DNA from: Planctomycetota bacterium
Lineage (GTDB): Bacteria > Planctomycetota > UBA1135 > GCA-002686595
Assembly: GCA_026692665.1 (NCBI GenBank)
Contig: JAPLOF010000054.1
Coordinates: 1 to 64,000, forward strand
Direction: 5' to 3'
DNA length: 64,000 nucleotides
A program made the translations under genes and the position numbers. This document shows, piece by piece, positions 1-8,665 of this stretch (the stretch's first letter is position 1; each line of letters opens with the position of its first letter). The notes under the pieces were generated by a model, which was not told where the DNA came from, ran no database searches, and saw only the letters and a list, made by a program, of their open reading frames with translations.

Positions 1-118
1 ACGCAGATCGAGGCACGCAGATCGAGGCACGCAGATCGAGGCACGCAGATCGAGGCACGCAGATCGAGGCACGCAGATCGAGGCACGCAGATCGAGGCAC
101 GCAGATCGAGGCACGCAG
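1..118. repeat. 14-bp tandem repeat array, at least 8 copies
   Basis: The unit acgcagatcgaggc is repeated head to tail without any visible mismatch. Eight full copies fill 1-112 and a ninth begins at 113 but diverges after about six bases. The array starts at the window edge, so its true length is unknown. The unit contains one GATC. A 14-bp period is not a multiple of three, so the array is unlikely to be coding. Positions 119-282, between the array and the first gene end, show nothing I recognise. It may be a minisatellite with variable copy number; its function is unknown. Confidence 0.95.
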
Positions 119-282
119 TTCGCAGGCTGGACTGGCCACGCCCTCAGGAGCGTGACCTTCCCGCGGATCCGTCTTCCAGCCGTCGCCTATGCCGCGGCAA
201 CGGACTCGCCAGGCCACTCTCCGCGGCCGCGAGCCCACCCTCGAAGCGCTCCCTGCAGCGCAGGCCCGCGTCTCGCGGCGGG

Positions 283-1002
283 CTAGTCGGCGTGCTCCAC
301 CAGGCGCGCGTAGTGCTCGCGGCACGTCGCGAGCAGCGGCCGCAGGCTGTCCGGCACACGCGCGTCCTTCCGCACGTACTTCTGGAATCCGCTCGAGCGG
401 TGCACGTTCGCGTACCAGAACGGCGCCCACACGCCGTCTTCCGGCCGCGCTCCGGGCTTCCAGGACAGCATCGCGGGATCGAACGCGACGCCCACGCGCT
501 CGCACAGGCGTCGCAACACGCCCTCGGGGTCCTGGAGGATCCGGTGCGCGACCAGGACCACGGGACCCTGTCCGAGGCTCTTCAAGTGCTCCAGGATCTC
601 GGTCTGCGCCGCGTAGCCCGTATCGCGCAGGGTCGGTACGGGGATGTTCTCCACGAGCGATGTCAGCATCTCCTCGGGCTCGCGCGTCAGCAGCACGTTC
701 GTGGTCCGCACCAGGAATCCACGGTCGAGCGCGACCAGGTGGTGTGCCATCTGCTTGAACATCACGAGCGGGCGGTCGCAGGGTCCGAGGATCACGTCCG
801 CCACGACCCTTTCGCCGTCGTTCTCCTGCGCCCCGAGCACCAGCTCACGCCCCGGGTGGTCGGCACCCGTGACCCGCAGATAGTGCGCGTAGAGCGGCTC
901 GTCCACGACGCGCGCGTCCGGCCTCTGGGCGAACGCATACATGAGGGCCGTCGACACGTTGCGCGGACCGGACCAGATGTTCAGGCGGACGCGGGGGTTC
1001 AT
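283..1002 (-). CDS. Sulfotransferase-like protein
   Basis: A 239-residue soluble protein. Residues 9-18 (IWSGPRNVST) form a phosphate-binding loop like that of PAPS-dependent sulfotransferases. The rest resembles a bacterial family annotated as sulfotransferase family protein, which also occurs fused to plant aminotransferase-like proteins. I infer transfer or binding of a sulfo or phospho group; the acceptor is unknown. I chose the ATG at 1002 because the conserved fold begins there. A longer in-frame reading to 1188 would run into the divergent DoxX gene. A TACGAT hexamer lies 8 nt before this ATG with no ribosome binding site, so the mRNA may be leaderless. The DoxX gene diverges from it 61 bp away. 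Confidence 0.75.
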   Translation of the reverse strand: MNPRVRLNIWSGPRNVSTALMYAFAQRPDARVVDEPLYAHYLRVTGADHPGRELVLGAQENDGERVVADVILGPCDRPLVMFKQMAHHLVALDRGFLVRTTNVLLTREPEEMLTSLVENIPVPTLRDTGYAAQTEILEHLKSLGQGPVVLVAHRILQDPEGVLRRLCERVGVAFDPAMLSWKPGARPEDGVWAPFWYANVHRSSGFQKYVRKDARVPDSLRPLLATCREHYARLVEHAD

Positions 1003-1063
1003 CGACACGGATCGTAGCCGCGTCTGGATCCGCGCGGGAACGGCCGCTAGAACGGCGGGCACC

Positions 1064-1588
1064 ATGGCCGCCGACAAGAACGCCGAGAAGACCTCTGGGA
1101 AAGCACCGGGAAAGTCCGCTTCGAAGGGGGCGTCGGGCGCGAGTCCGAGCTTCGGCCTCGTGCTGGTGCGCGTCGCCACCGGCGCCATCCTCCTGTACGC
1201 CGGCGCTCAGAAGCTCGAAGCCGGCGTCGGCGAGGACCTCGTGGCGAGGACCGCCTCCGGCTGGGCCGAGAGCCCGGAACTCGTGCGCGCGTGGGGCGAG
1301 AACGTCGTCCTCCGGCATCCGTGGTTCTTCGCGAACCTCGTGGCCTGGGGCGAGGTCGTGCTGGGCGCCTGCCTGTTCCTCGGCCTCCTGACTCGACCCG
1401 CCGGGATCCTGGCCGCCTTCCTGTTCGCCAACGCGGTCTTCGCGGTCGACGGCTCGCACAAGAGCCTCGCCCTGCTGCTCGGGATCTGCTGCGCGGCATG
1501 CGCCCTGTCGCGTGCTGGCCGTTCGGCCGGGGCCGACGTCTTCCTCGACGGGAAGCTCCCCGGCTGGCTGACCTGGACGCGTGCCTGA
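1064..1588 (+). CDS. DoxX family membrane protein
   Basis: A 174-residue protein. A polar, Lys/Ala/Ser-rich N-terminus of about 28 residues is followed by four hydrophobic helices. The first helix segment ends in the YAGAQKL signature typical of DoxX/DoxD-like proteins (LL..aG..Kl), and a later segment contains LVAWGEVVLGACLFLGL, also typical. DoxX proteins are inner membrane proteins often linked to redox or oxidative-stress partners; the reaction here is not known. The ATG at 1064 follows accATGg with no clear Shine-Dalgarno. The gene lies 73 bp before the RND adaptor gene on the same strand and may be cotranscribed with it. Confidence 0.75.
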   Translation: MAADKNAEKTSGKAPGKSASKGASGASPSFGLVLVRVATGAILLYAGAQKLEAGVGEDLVARTASGWAESPELVRAWGENVVLRHPWFFANLVAWGEVVLGACLFLGLLTRPAGILAAFLFANAVFAVDGSHKSLALLLGICCAACALSRAGRSAGADVFLDGKLPGWLTWTRA

Positions 1589-1661
1589 GCATCGCGCGCA
1601 GGCGGAATGCACGGGCTCGGCCTACCACGGCCTACCACCGCAGCACATGATGGCCGCCACG

Positions 1662-2870
1662 ATGCGGACCTCGATCCTCGGCACGAGCGCGGCCCTCGCC
1701 GCCGCGATTTCGTGCTTCGCATGCCGGCCCGCGACGTCTCCGAACGCGGGTGCGAGCGCGGCCCCCGTCGCCGCGGAACCGCGCGAGGTGCGCGTCGCGA
1801 TCGCCGAACGCGCGACCTGGCCGTTCGTCCTGCGCGCGACGGGCGAGACGGTCGCCGACGAGGACGCGACCCTCGCCGCGAAAGTCGCCGGCCGCGTCGA
1901 GAGCATCGCCGTCGACCTCGGAACCCGGGTGAAGCGCGGCGATCTCGTGGCGCGGATCGAGTCCCGTGACCTCGAGTTGCGCGTCGCGCAGAACGAGGCT
2001 GCGCTCGAAGCCGCGCGCACGTTGCTCGGGCTCTCGGCGGATGGCGACGAGACCGGCTTCGACCCGGAGACGAGTCCAGCAGCGCGCAGCGCACGGGCCG
2101 AGCTCCAGGATGCGTTGCGCGAGCAGAAGCGCCTCTCCGAGCTCGCCGGCGAGGGGATCACCTCGCGCGCGGAGGTGGAACGCGCCGACTCCCGCGTCGC
2201 GACCGCCGAAGCGGGACTCCAGGAGGCGCGGCAGACGACGGAGAATCGCCGCGCCATCGTGCGGCAGCGCCGCGCCGACCTGGCCGTCGCGCGCCAGACC
2301 CTGGCCGACGCGGTGGTGGTCGCGCCGTTCGACGGGGCCGTCGCGGCGCGTCTCGCGAGCACGGGCGACTACCTGACGGCCGGCCAGCCGGTCGCGCGCC
2401 TCGTCCGGTTCGACCCGCTGCGCGTCCGCCTCCAGGTGCCCGAGCGCGATGCGGCACTCGTGCGCGCGGGGCAGGCGGCGCGCGTCGAGATCGCGGGCTT
2501 GCCGGAGCCCCGCGCCGCGCGGGTCACCCGGCTCGCGCCCTCGCTCTCCGACTCGAGCCGCACCCTCGCGGTGGAGATCGAGCTCGCCAACGCGGACCTC
2601 GCCTTGCGCCCCGGGTCTTTCGCCGCGGCCGAGATCACGGTCGATCCGGAGGCCACGGCGCTCGTGATCCCCGTCGCGGCGCTGGTCTCCTTCGCGGGCG
2701 TCGAGAAGGTCTTCGAGGTCAAGGACGGCGTCGCTACGGAGCGCCGCATCCAAGTCGGACGCCGCGGCCAGGACCGCCTCGAGGTCCTCGCCGGTCTGGA
2801 ACCCGGCGCGCAGGTCGTCCTCTCCCCCGGCAGTCTGCGCGGCGGCTCCGCCGTGCGCGTCGCGCGCTAG
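1662..2870 (+). CDS. RND efflux periplasmic adaptor (membrane fusion protein)
   Basis: A protein of about 402 residues of the HlyD/AcrA adaptor family. It starts with a signal sequence (MRTSILGTSAALAAAISC) whose Cys could be a lipid attachment site. Next come the two halves of a biotinyl-lipoyl-like domain (AAKVAGRVESIAVDLGTRV, and VVAPFDGAVAARLAS after the hairpin), separated by an Ala/Glu/Arg-rich coiled-coil hairpin. A beta-barrel and membrane-proximal domain follow. It would bridge the inner-membrane pump encoded 11 bp downstream to an outer-membrane channel, which is not encoded in this window. The start is uncertain: in-frame ATGs at 1647 and 1650 are also possible, and no clear ribosome binding site decides. 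The signal-peptide n-region favours 1662. Confidence 0.9.
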   Translation: MRTSILGTSAALAAAISCFACRPATSPNAGASAAPVAAEPREVRVAIAERATWPFVLRATGETVADEDATLAAKVAGRVESIAVDLGTRVKRGDLVARIESRDLELRVAQNEAALEAARTLLGLSADGDETGFDPETSPAARSARAELQDALREQKRLSELAGEGITSRAEVERADSRVATAEAGLQEARQTTENRRAIVRQRRADLAVARQTLADAVVVAPFDGAVAARLASTGDYLTAGQPVARLVRFDPLRVRLQVPERDAALVRAGQAARVEIAGLPEPRAARVTRLAPSLSDSSRTLAVEIELANADLALRPGSFAAAEITVDPEATALVIPVAALVSFAGVEKVFEVKDGVATERRIQVGRRGQDRLEVLAGLEPGAQVVLSPGSLRGGSAVRVAR

Positions 2871-2881
2871 GTCGCCTGGGC

Positions 2882-5800
2882 ATGCAGCGCCTCGTCGACG
2901 TCTGCATCCGCCGACCGGTCTTCGCGTCGATGCTGATCGCGACGCTCGTCGTGATCGGCATCGCCGGATTCCTGCGCCTCGGCCAGGACCGCGTGCCCGC
3001 TGTCGACCTCCCGACCGTGAACGTGCGCACCTCGCTGCCGGGCGCGTCCACGGAGGAGGTGGAGACCCTCGTCTCGCAGCGCATCGAGGAGGCCGTCAAC
3101 ACGATCGAGGGCATCGACCAGCTGCGGTCGATCTCCACGACCGGCGCATCGAACGTGACGATCACGTTCCGTCTGGACCGCGAGATCGAGGCCGCGGCGC
3201 AGGACGTGCGCGATCGGGTCGCGAGCGTGCTGCGCGACCTGCCCCCGGAGGCCGATCCACCGATCGTCTCGAAGTTCGACAACGACTCGTCGCCGGTCCT
3301 GACGCTGGCTCTGTCGGCCGACAGGCCGGTGCGCGAGCTGACCGAGATCGCCGACAAGCTGGTGAAGCCGCAGCTCGAGCGCTCGAGCGGCGTCGGAGAA
3401 GTGCGCATCCAAGGCGGCGCCGAGCGCGCGGTCTCGGTGTGGGTCGATGCGGATCGGCTGCGCGCCTACGGGATCCCGATCACCGCGGTCCGCGACGCGA
3501 TCCAGCGCGAGAATTCCGAAGTACCGGGCGGCGCAGTCACCGGGCCTGTGCGGGAATCGGTCCTGCGCACGATGGGCCGGCTCACGGACCCTCGCGGGTT
3601 CGAGGAGCTGGTGGTCGCGACGAGGAACGGCTCGCCGATCCGCATCCGCGACGTCGCGCGTGTCGAGGACGGCACGAAGGAGGTCCGATCCATCGCGCGC
3701 CTGGACGGCGAACCGTGCGTGACGCTCGAGATCCGCCGCCAGTCGGGCGCCAACACGATGCTCGCGATCGAGGGCGTCAAGGCACGGGTCGAGGCCCTGC
3801 GGGCCGAGCTCCCGCCGGACCTCCGCCTGCAGGTCCTGCGCGACCAGTCGCGTTACATCGAAGCGGCGCTCTCGGAGATCGAGCTGCACCTCGTGCTCGG
3901 CAGCCTGCTCGCGACGGCCGTCGTGCTGGTCTTCATGCGCTCGTGGCGGTCGACCCTCATCGCGGCGATCGCGATCCCCTGCTCCGTCGTGTCGACGTTC
4001 GGGATCATGGACGCATTCGGGTTCACCCTGAACGGCGTGACCATGCTAGCCCTGGTCCTGATGGTCGGCATCGTGATCGACGACGCGATCGTCGTGCTCG
4101 AGAACGTCTTCCGCTTCATCGAGGAGAAAGGTCTGAAGCCCTTCGACGCCGCGCGCGAGGGCACGGCCGAGATCTCCCTCGCGGTGCTGGCCACGACGCT
4201 CTCCCTCGTCGTGATCTTCGTGCCGGTCTCCTTCATGTCGAGCGTCTCCGGCCGCTTCCTGTACGAGTTCGGCATCACGGCCGCGGCCGCCGTGCTGGTC
4301 AGCCTGCTCGTGTCCTTCACGCTCACGCCGATGATGAGCGCTCGGCTCCTGCGCCCCACGAGCGGTTCGCACGGGGTGGCGAAGTCCCGATCCGGGCCCT
4401 ACGCGGTTCTCGAGCGGGCCTACATGACGGTCCTCGGCTTCGCGATGCGCCGGCGTTGGCTCGTGGCCCTGCTGGCCGCGGCGACGATCGCGTCGGCCGT
4501 CCCGCTCTACGGCCGGGTCAAGCAGGAGTACGCACCGACGAACATCGACGAGGCCGAGTTCGAGGTCACGGTCGCCGCTCCCGAGGGGGCGAGCCTCGAG
4601 GCGATGGACGCTGCGATGCGGCAGGTCGAAGGAGTCCTCCGTGCCACGCCCGGCATCCGGACCGTGCTGGCCACGACCGGCGGCGGTTTCATTTCCCAGG
4701 TCGGCCGCGGCGAGGCCTTCGTGCGCATCGCTCCGCACGAGGAGCGCGTGCTCTCGGTGTCGCGATTCCTGCGCGAATTGCTGCACGGAACGCCCAGCAA
4801 GGCGTTCGAGGGCAACTACAGCCAGGGCGACGTCATGCGCGACGTGCGCAAGCGTCTCGCGGTGTTCCCGGAACTGCGCTGTGCCGTGCGCAACCTGCAG
4901 GCCTTCAACCTCGGCACGGGGCCGTTCGAGATCGACTTCGCGATCCTCGGGCCCGACATCGAGGCCCTGGCGCGCTACGGCGAGGAGCTGCGCGCTCGCG
5001 CCCGGGAATTGGGCGGCATCCAGGATCCCGACACGACGCTGCGCCTCGACCGGCCGGAACTGCGCGCGCGCATCGAACGCGAACGGGCCGCGGACCTGGG
5101 CGTTTCCGTCGCGGACATCGCGACCGCGCTGCGCCTCTCGGTCGGCGGCGAGGATCGCGTCTCGCGATTCCGCGACCTCGGGATCGGCGAGGACTACGAC
5201 GTGCAGGTCCGGCTCGAGCCCGCGGACCGCTCCGACCCCTCACGCATCGCCGCGTTGTGGGTCCCGGCCTCCGGCGGCCGACAGGTGCCGCTCGCATCCG
5301 TCGCCCGGCTGGAACCCGCGACGAGCGCGTCGCGCATCGACCGCATGGACCGGCAGCGCCAGGTCTCCCTGCGTGCTTCCGTCGGTCAGGGCTACGCGCT
5401 CGCCGATCGCATCGAGGCGCTGCGGGGCGCCGCGGCCTCCATGAACATGCCGACCACCTACACCACGCGCGTCTCGGGCCGGGGACGCGAGCTGGAGCGG
5501 ACGATCCGGGAGTTCCTGTGGGCGTTCCTGCTCTCGATCGTGCTCATGTACGCGATCCTCGCGAGCCAGTTCGAGAGCCTGGTCCACCCGCTGACGATCC
5601 TCCTGTCGCTCCCGCTGTCGGTGCCGTTCGCGCTGTGGTCCTTGGACGCGAGCGGCAGCACGCTCAACCTGTACTCCGCCCTCGGCATCCTGGTCCTGTT
5701 CGGCGTGGTCAAGAAGAACGCGATCCTGCAGATCGACCACACGAACCAACTGCGGGCGCAGGGTCTGGAGCGCCTGCCGGCGATCCTGCAGGCGAATCGC

Positions 5801-6067
5801 GACCGGCTCCGGCCCATCTTGATGACGACGTTCGCGCTCGTCGCGGGCATGCTGCCGCTGTGGGCCGGATCGGGCCCGGGCGCCGAGGAGCGGCGGACGA
5901 TCGCCGTCGTCGTGATCGGCGGGCAGAGCCTGTCGCTGCTCCTGACGCTCGTCGTGACGCCCGTCGCCTACAGCCTGTTCGACGACCTGGGCGCGCTCTT
6001 CCGTCGCAAGCGAACGCCGGGCGAGGACGGCTCCCCCGCCGCGAGCGGGCCGGTCAAAGCGGCTTGA
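2882..6067 (+). CDS. RND efflux pump, AcrB/MdtB-C type inner membrane subunit
   Basis: A 1061-residue transporter, the normal length for the hydrophobe/amphiphile RND family. It has the expected duplicated layout of 12 membrane helices and two large periplasmic loops. The proton-relay acids are present in TM4 as D400-D401 (GIVIDDAIVVLEN). The TM10 lysine is K945 in VVKKNAIL, a form seen in MdtB/MdtC-like pumps. It would expel drugs, lipophilic compounds or metabolites using the proton gradient; the substrate cannot be read from sequence. It forms a two-gene operon with the adaptor 11 bp upstream. Its last 14 bp overlap the end of the convergent ferredoxin gene. Confidence 0.95.
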   Translation: MQRLVDVCIRRPVFASMLIATLVVIGIAGFLRLGQDRVPAVDLPTVNVRTSLPGASTEEVETLVSQRIEEAVNTIEGIDQLRSISTTGASNVTITFRLDREIEAAAQDVRDRVASVLRDLPPEADPPIVSKFDNDSSPVLTLALSADRPVRELTEIADKLVKPQLERSSGVGEVRIQGGAERAVSVWVDADRLRAYGIPITAVRDAIQRENSEVPGGAVTGPVRESVLRTMGRLTDPRGFEELVVATRNGSPIRIRDVARVEDGTKEVRSIARLDGEPCVTLEIRRQSGANTMLAIEGVKARVEALRAELPPDLRLQVLRDQSRYIEAALSEIELHLVLGSLLATAVVLVFMRSWRSTLIAAIAIPCSVVSTFGIMDAFGFTLNGVTMLALVLMVGIVIDDAIVVLENVFRFIEEKGLKPFDAAREGTAEISLAVLATTLSLVVIFVPVSFMSSVSGRFLYEFGITAAAAVLVSLLVSFTLTPMMSARLLRPTSGSHGVAKSRSGPYAVLERAYMTVLGFAMRRRWLVALLAAATIASAVPLYGRVKQEYAPTNIDEAEFEVTVAAPEGASLEAMDAAMRQVEGVLRATPGIRTVLATTGGGFISQVGRGEAFVRIAPHEERVLSVSRFLRELLHGTPSKAFEGNYSQGDVMRDVRKRLAVFPELRCAVRNLQAFNLGTGPFEIDFAILGPDIEALARYGEELRARARELGGIQDPDTTLRLDRPELRARIERERAADLGVSVADIATALRLSVGGEDRVSRFRDLGIGEDYDVQVRLEPADRSDPSRIAALWVPASGGRQVPLASVARLEPATSASRIDRMDRQRQVSLRASVGQGYALADRIEALRGAAASMNMPTTYTTRVSGRGRELERTIREFLWAFLLSIVLMYAILASQFESLVHPLTILLSLPLSVPFALWSLDASGSTLNLYSALGILVLFGVVKKNAILQIDHTNQLRAQGLERLPAILQANRDRLRPILMTTFALVAGMLPLWAGSGPGAEERRTIAVVVIGGQSLSLLLTLVVTPVAYSLFDDLGALFRRKRTPGEDGSPAASGPVKAA

Positions 6068-6332
6068 CCGCGATGTCGCCCTTCACGACGAGCTGACAGC
6101 CCAGTCGCGCGCCCTTGACGTCGGTGCACATGTCGAGGGTTTCCATCTCGTCCTTCGACGGCGGAGCGACGTTGTCCGCGCCGGCCGTGAAGACCAGGAC
6201 GCAGGTTCCGCAGCTGCCGACGGTGCAGCCGAAATCGTGGGGCGCGTCCTCGTCCTGGCAGGCCTTCAGGAAGGAGCCGCCAGCAGGGACCTGGATGGAC
6301 GAGCCGTCGCGGACGAATGTGATCGTGGGCAT
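6054..6332 (-). CDS. Plant-type [2Fe-2S] ferredoxin
   Basis: A 92-residue protein with the plant-type ferredoxin cluster motif C36-x4-C41-x2-C44 and a distal C79, which together would bind a 2Fe-2S cluster. It is a small soluble electron carrier; the partner is unknown and no obvious reductase lies beside it. The ATG at 6332 gives the usual start of the fold (MPTITFVRDG). A TACACT hexamer lies 10 nt before this ATG and there is no Shine-Dalgarno, so transcription may be leaderless or nearly so. The 3' end overlaps the convergent RND pump gene by 14 bp, so the two genes share terminal coding sequence on opposite strands. Confidence 0.9.
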   Translation of the reverse strand: MPTITFVRDGSSIQVPAGGSFLKACQDEDAPHDFGCTVGSCGTCVLVFTAGADNVAPPSKDEMETLDMCTDVKGARLGCQLVVKGDIAVKPL

Positions 6333-6411
6333 GGGTGGCGGGAGTGTACGCACCGTTCCGTCGCCTGGGGAGGTTGGATCCGAGCCGCGCTTCCTGCACA
6401 GTGCAATCCCC

Positions 6412-7110
6412 ATGCGCCACCCGATCCCGCACCCCGAGTTCCCCTCCGACCTGGATCTCCCGGGCCCGCGGCCCGCGGCGAGCCGCGGCACGGGGACGCG
6501 CCTGTGGCTCGTGCGACACGCCGAAGTCCACGCCGATTTCGAGAACACGGCCTACGGAGACTCCGACGTCCCGTTGTCCGCTCTCGGCGAGGAACAGACG
6601 CGCGCGCTCGGCCGTCACTTCGCGCACGTGCCCCTCGCGATCGTGCTCGCTTCGCCGCTCGCGCGCGCGCGAGCCATGGGTGGAGCGATCGCGGAGCACG
6701 CGCGAGCCGCGATCGAGATCCACGCCGGACTCAAGGAGGTCAGCCGCGGAGCCTGGCAGGGGCTCCCCATCGCGGACTTCCGCGCGCGCTGGCTCGCCGA
6801 TCGCGAAGCGTTCCTGCGGGACCCCTGGCACTGGAAGGGCCACGGCGGCGAATCCGACGCGGAGCTCTTCGCCCGCGGATGGCCGGTCGTCGAGCGCGCG
6901 CTCGAGTCCGCCGCGGGCGGCACGGCGGTCCTCGCCAGCCACTACAACCTGATCCGCGCCCTCGTCACCGGGGCGCTGGGGCTCGATCCGCGCGAGAGCT
7001 TCGCGTTCCGCAATCGACCGGCGCATGCGGCGCTGCTCGTCGACGCTCCCGGCGGTTGGCGTCTCGACGCGCGCGACGTGGCGGACCCGGCGCTGGCACC
7101 GGCGCGCTGA
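6412..7110 (+). CDS. Histidine phosphatase superfamily protein (phosphoglycerate mutase-like)
   Basis: A 232-residue protein of the branch 1 histidine phosphatase superfamily. The catalytic motif appears as R35-H36 in LVRHAEVH, with Ala replacing the usual Gly of RHG. The second catalytic His is H177 in LASHYNLIR. An Asp/Ser-rich turn (YGDSDVPLSALGEEQ) matches the usual substrate loop. Family members include phosphoglycerate mutases, alpha-ribazole phosphatase and other sugar-phosphate phosphatases; the substrate here is not determined. It diverges from the ferredoxin gene across 79 bp. It converges with the sulfatase-like gene, leaving only 16 bp between the two stops and no visible terminator. 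Confidence 0.88.
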   Translation: MRHPIPHPEFPSDLDLPGPRPAASRGTGTRLWLVRHAEVHADFENTAYGDSDVPLSALGEEQTRALGRHFAHVPLAIVLASPLARARAMGGAIAEHARAAIEIHAGLKEVSRGAWQGLPIADFRARWLADREAFLRDPWHWKGHGGESDAELFARGWPVVERALESAAGGTAVLASHYNLIRALVTGALGLDPRESFAFRNRPAHAALLVDAPGGWRLDARDVADPALAPAR

Positions 7111-7126
7111 CCGGCGTCGATCGCCT

Positions 7127-8590
7127 TCAGCGTCCCAGCAGCCCGCGCCGCCGCAGGTCCGCGGCGGTGGACGGATCGGCCGCGGGCGCCACCCGTCCGT
7201 GCAGGATCGAGCGCGCGCGCTCGATCCACTCCGACCAGGCCGTCAGTTCGGGACGCAGGCGGGCACGCGCCGCCTCGGGGTCTCCACCGGAGGCCGAGCG
7301 CGCCTCGAGGCGCTCGACGAGACCGGCACCGGACGGCTCGTCGCCGCCGAACCAGGAGCGCACGAGGAGATCGCTCGTGCCTTCCGCGGGGCGAACGCGC
7401 GAGAGGATCCACTGCGCGTCGATGACCGCGACTCCGCGCTGGAATCCGCCGGCGGCGTGCACGCTGGTGCGCGGCGGATTCGCGTCGGGCGCGCGCATCC
7501 GCGCGGCGTGACTCACGCCGCTCATGCCCGGGGGAACGCGCAACCCGTGCAGATCGAGGAGGGTCGGCGCGAGGTCCACCAGGCTCGCGATGCCGTCGAG
7601 CCGCGCGCCGCGCTGCATGGCGAGATCGGCCCCGGGGCGCACGACGAGCGGCACCCGCAGGTCCGCCGCATCGAGGGCTCCCGTGTCGAGGTAGAGGCCG
7701 CCCTCGCCGAAGGACACCCCGAACGTGCCGACGACGACGATCGTGGTGTTCTCCAGACGCCCCATCCGACGCAGTCGCTCGACGAGCCTCCCGAGCTTCA
7801 CGTCGAGTCGGCTGATCGCCCCGTCGTAGCGCACCTCGTACTCGCCGATCGTCCTCGGCACGCGCGCCCAGCGCGACTTCGGGATCGCGAAGAAGGCGTG
7901 GTCGCCCTCGGCGACGGGCGGCATGTAGCCGAGCTCGGGACGCGGCTCGTACTGGGCCTCCCAACGCGGATCGGGGGTCGCGCGCGTCCAGACGCGCTCC
8001 AGGTCGTTCACCTCCAGGTACGCGAACCAGTCCGCGGTCGCGGAGCGGCCCCCGAGCCAGTGCATGAACTTCGTCGCGACGCCCTCGAAGCCCAGCTCGA
8101 GCTCGGGATCGACGGCGTCTTCGCGGTATCCGCCGAACATCTGGAACCCGCGCGCGACGCCGCGGATCGGCGACACCGCGGGATGATCGGCGAAGCCGGC
8201 GGTTTCGAACCCGCGCGCCAGGAACTCCTGGGCCAGGCTGGGGAGTCCGTCGGGGAGCCGCCAGGAAGTGAGGTCGCTCGCGGGTCCGCCGCGTGCGAGG
8301 CCGGGCCGGTGCGCCAGGCCCGGGTCGCATCCGGTGAGCAGGGCCGCATGCGCGGGCAGCACGTCCGGCGAGGCCGACCAGGCATCCGTGAACGTGACCC
8401 CCTGCTCGGCGAGGCGGTCGAGCGCGGGCGTGGTGGGTCGGTCGTACCCCAATCCGGAGACATGGTCGGCGCGCAACGCGTCGACGGCGATCACGAGGAC
8501 GCCGCGGCTCTGCCGAACGGCGGAGGGATGCGGACCGCAACCGAGTGTGCCCAGGCACAGGATCGCGATCAGGGTCGGGGTGGCCCGCAT
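7127..8590 (-). CDS. Degenerate sulfatase-fold (alkaline phosphatase superfamily) lipoprotein
   Basis: A protein of about 487 residues. It begins with a lipoprotein-like signal ending in LGTLGC, with C18 as the candidate lipidation site. The sulfatase fold is clear: one metal-site Asp is kept (D37 in VIAVDALRADH), followed by TTPALDRLAEQG and later DLAPTLLDLHG. The nucleophile motif is altered. The C/S/T-x-P-S-R/H position reads V77-L-P-A-H81, so there is no Cys, Ser or Thr to become formylglycine or carry phosphate. The second metal motif (usually DHGE) reads TFGVSFGEGG. I infer that it is not an active sulfatase; it may bind ligands or act as a scaffold. It lies 75 bp after the BatE-like gene and could be the last gene of the Bat operon. 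Confidence 0.8.
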   Translation of the reverse strand: MRATPTLIAILCLGTLGCGPHPSAVRQSRGVLVIAVDALRADHVSGLGYDRPTTPALDRLAEQGVTFTDAWSASPDVLPAHAALLTGCDPGLAHRPGLARGGPASDLTSWRLPDGLPSLAQEFLARGFETAGFADHPAVSPIRGVARGFQMFGGYREDAVDPELELGFEGVATKFMHWLGGRSATADWFAYLEVNDLERVWTRATPDPRWEAQYEPRPELGYMPPVAEGDHAFFAIPKSRWARVPRTIGEYEVRYDGAISRLDVKLGRLVERLRRMGRLENTTIVVVGTFGVSFGEGGLYLDTGALDAADLRVPLVVRPGADLAMQRGARLDGIASLVDLAPTLLDLHGLRVPPGMSGVSHAARMRAPDANPPRTSVHAAGGFQRGVAVIDAQWILSRVRPAEGTSDLLVRSWFGGDEPSGAGLVERLEARSASGGDPEAARARLRPELTAWSEWIERARSILHGRVAPAADPSTAADLRRRGLLGR

Positions 8591-8665
8591 GGCGACGACG
8601 CTCCCGGATCGAGGGGCGCGATGCAAGAGGGACGCGAACCGGGCGGGTGCCCTGGCCGGCGTCCT

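Noticed and set aside
1-118. CRISPR array
   Set aside because: The 14-bp units are contiguous with no spacers and are shorter than CRISPR repeats; no cas genes are nearby.
7127-8590. Active arylsulfatase
   Set aside because: The nucleophile position is Val and the DHGE-type metal motif is missing.
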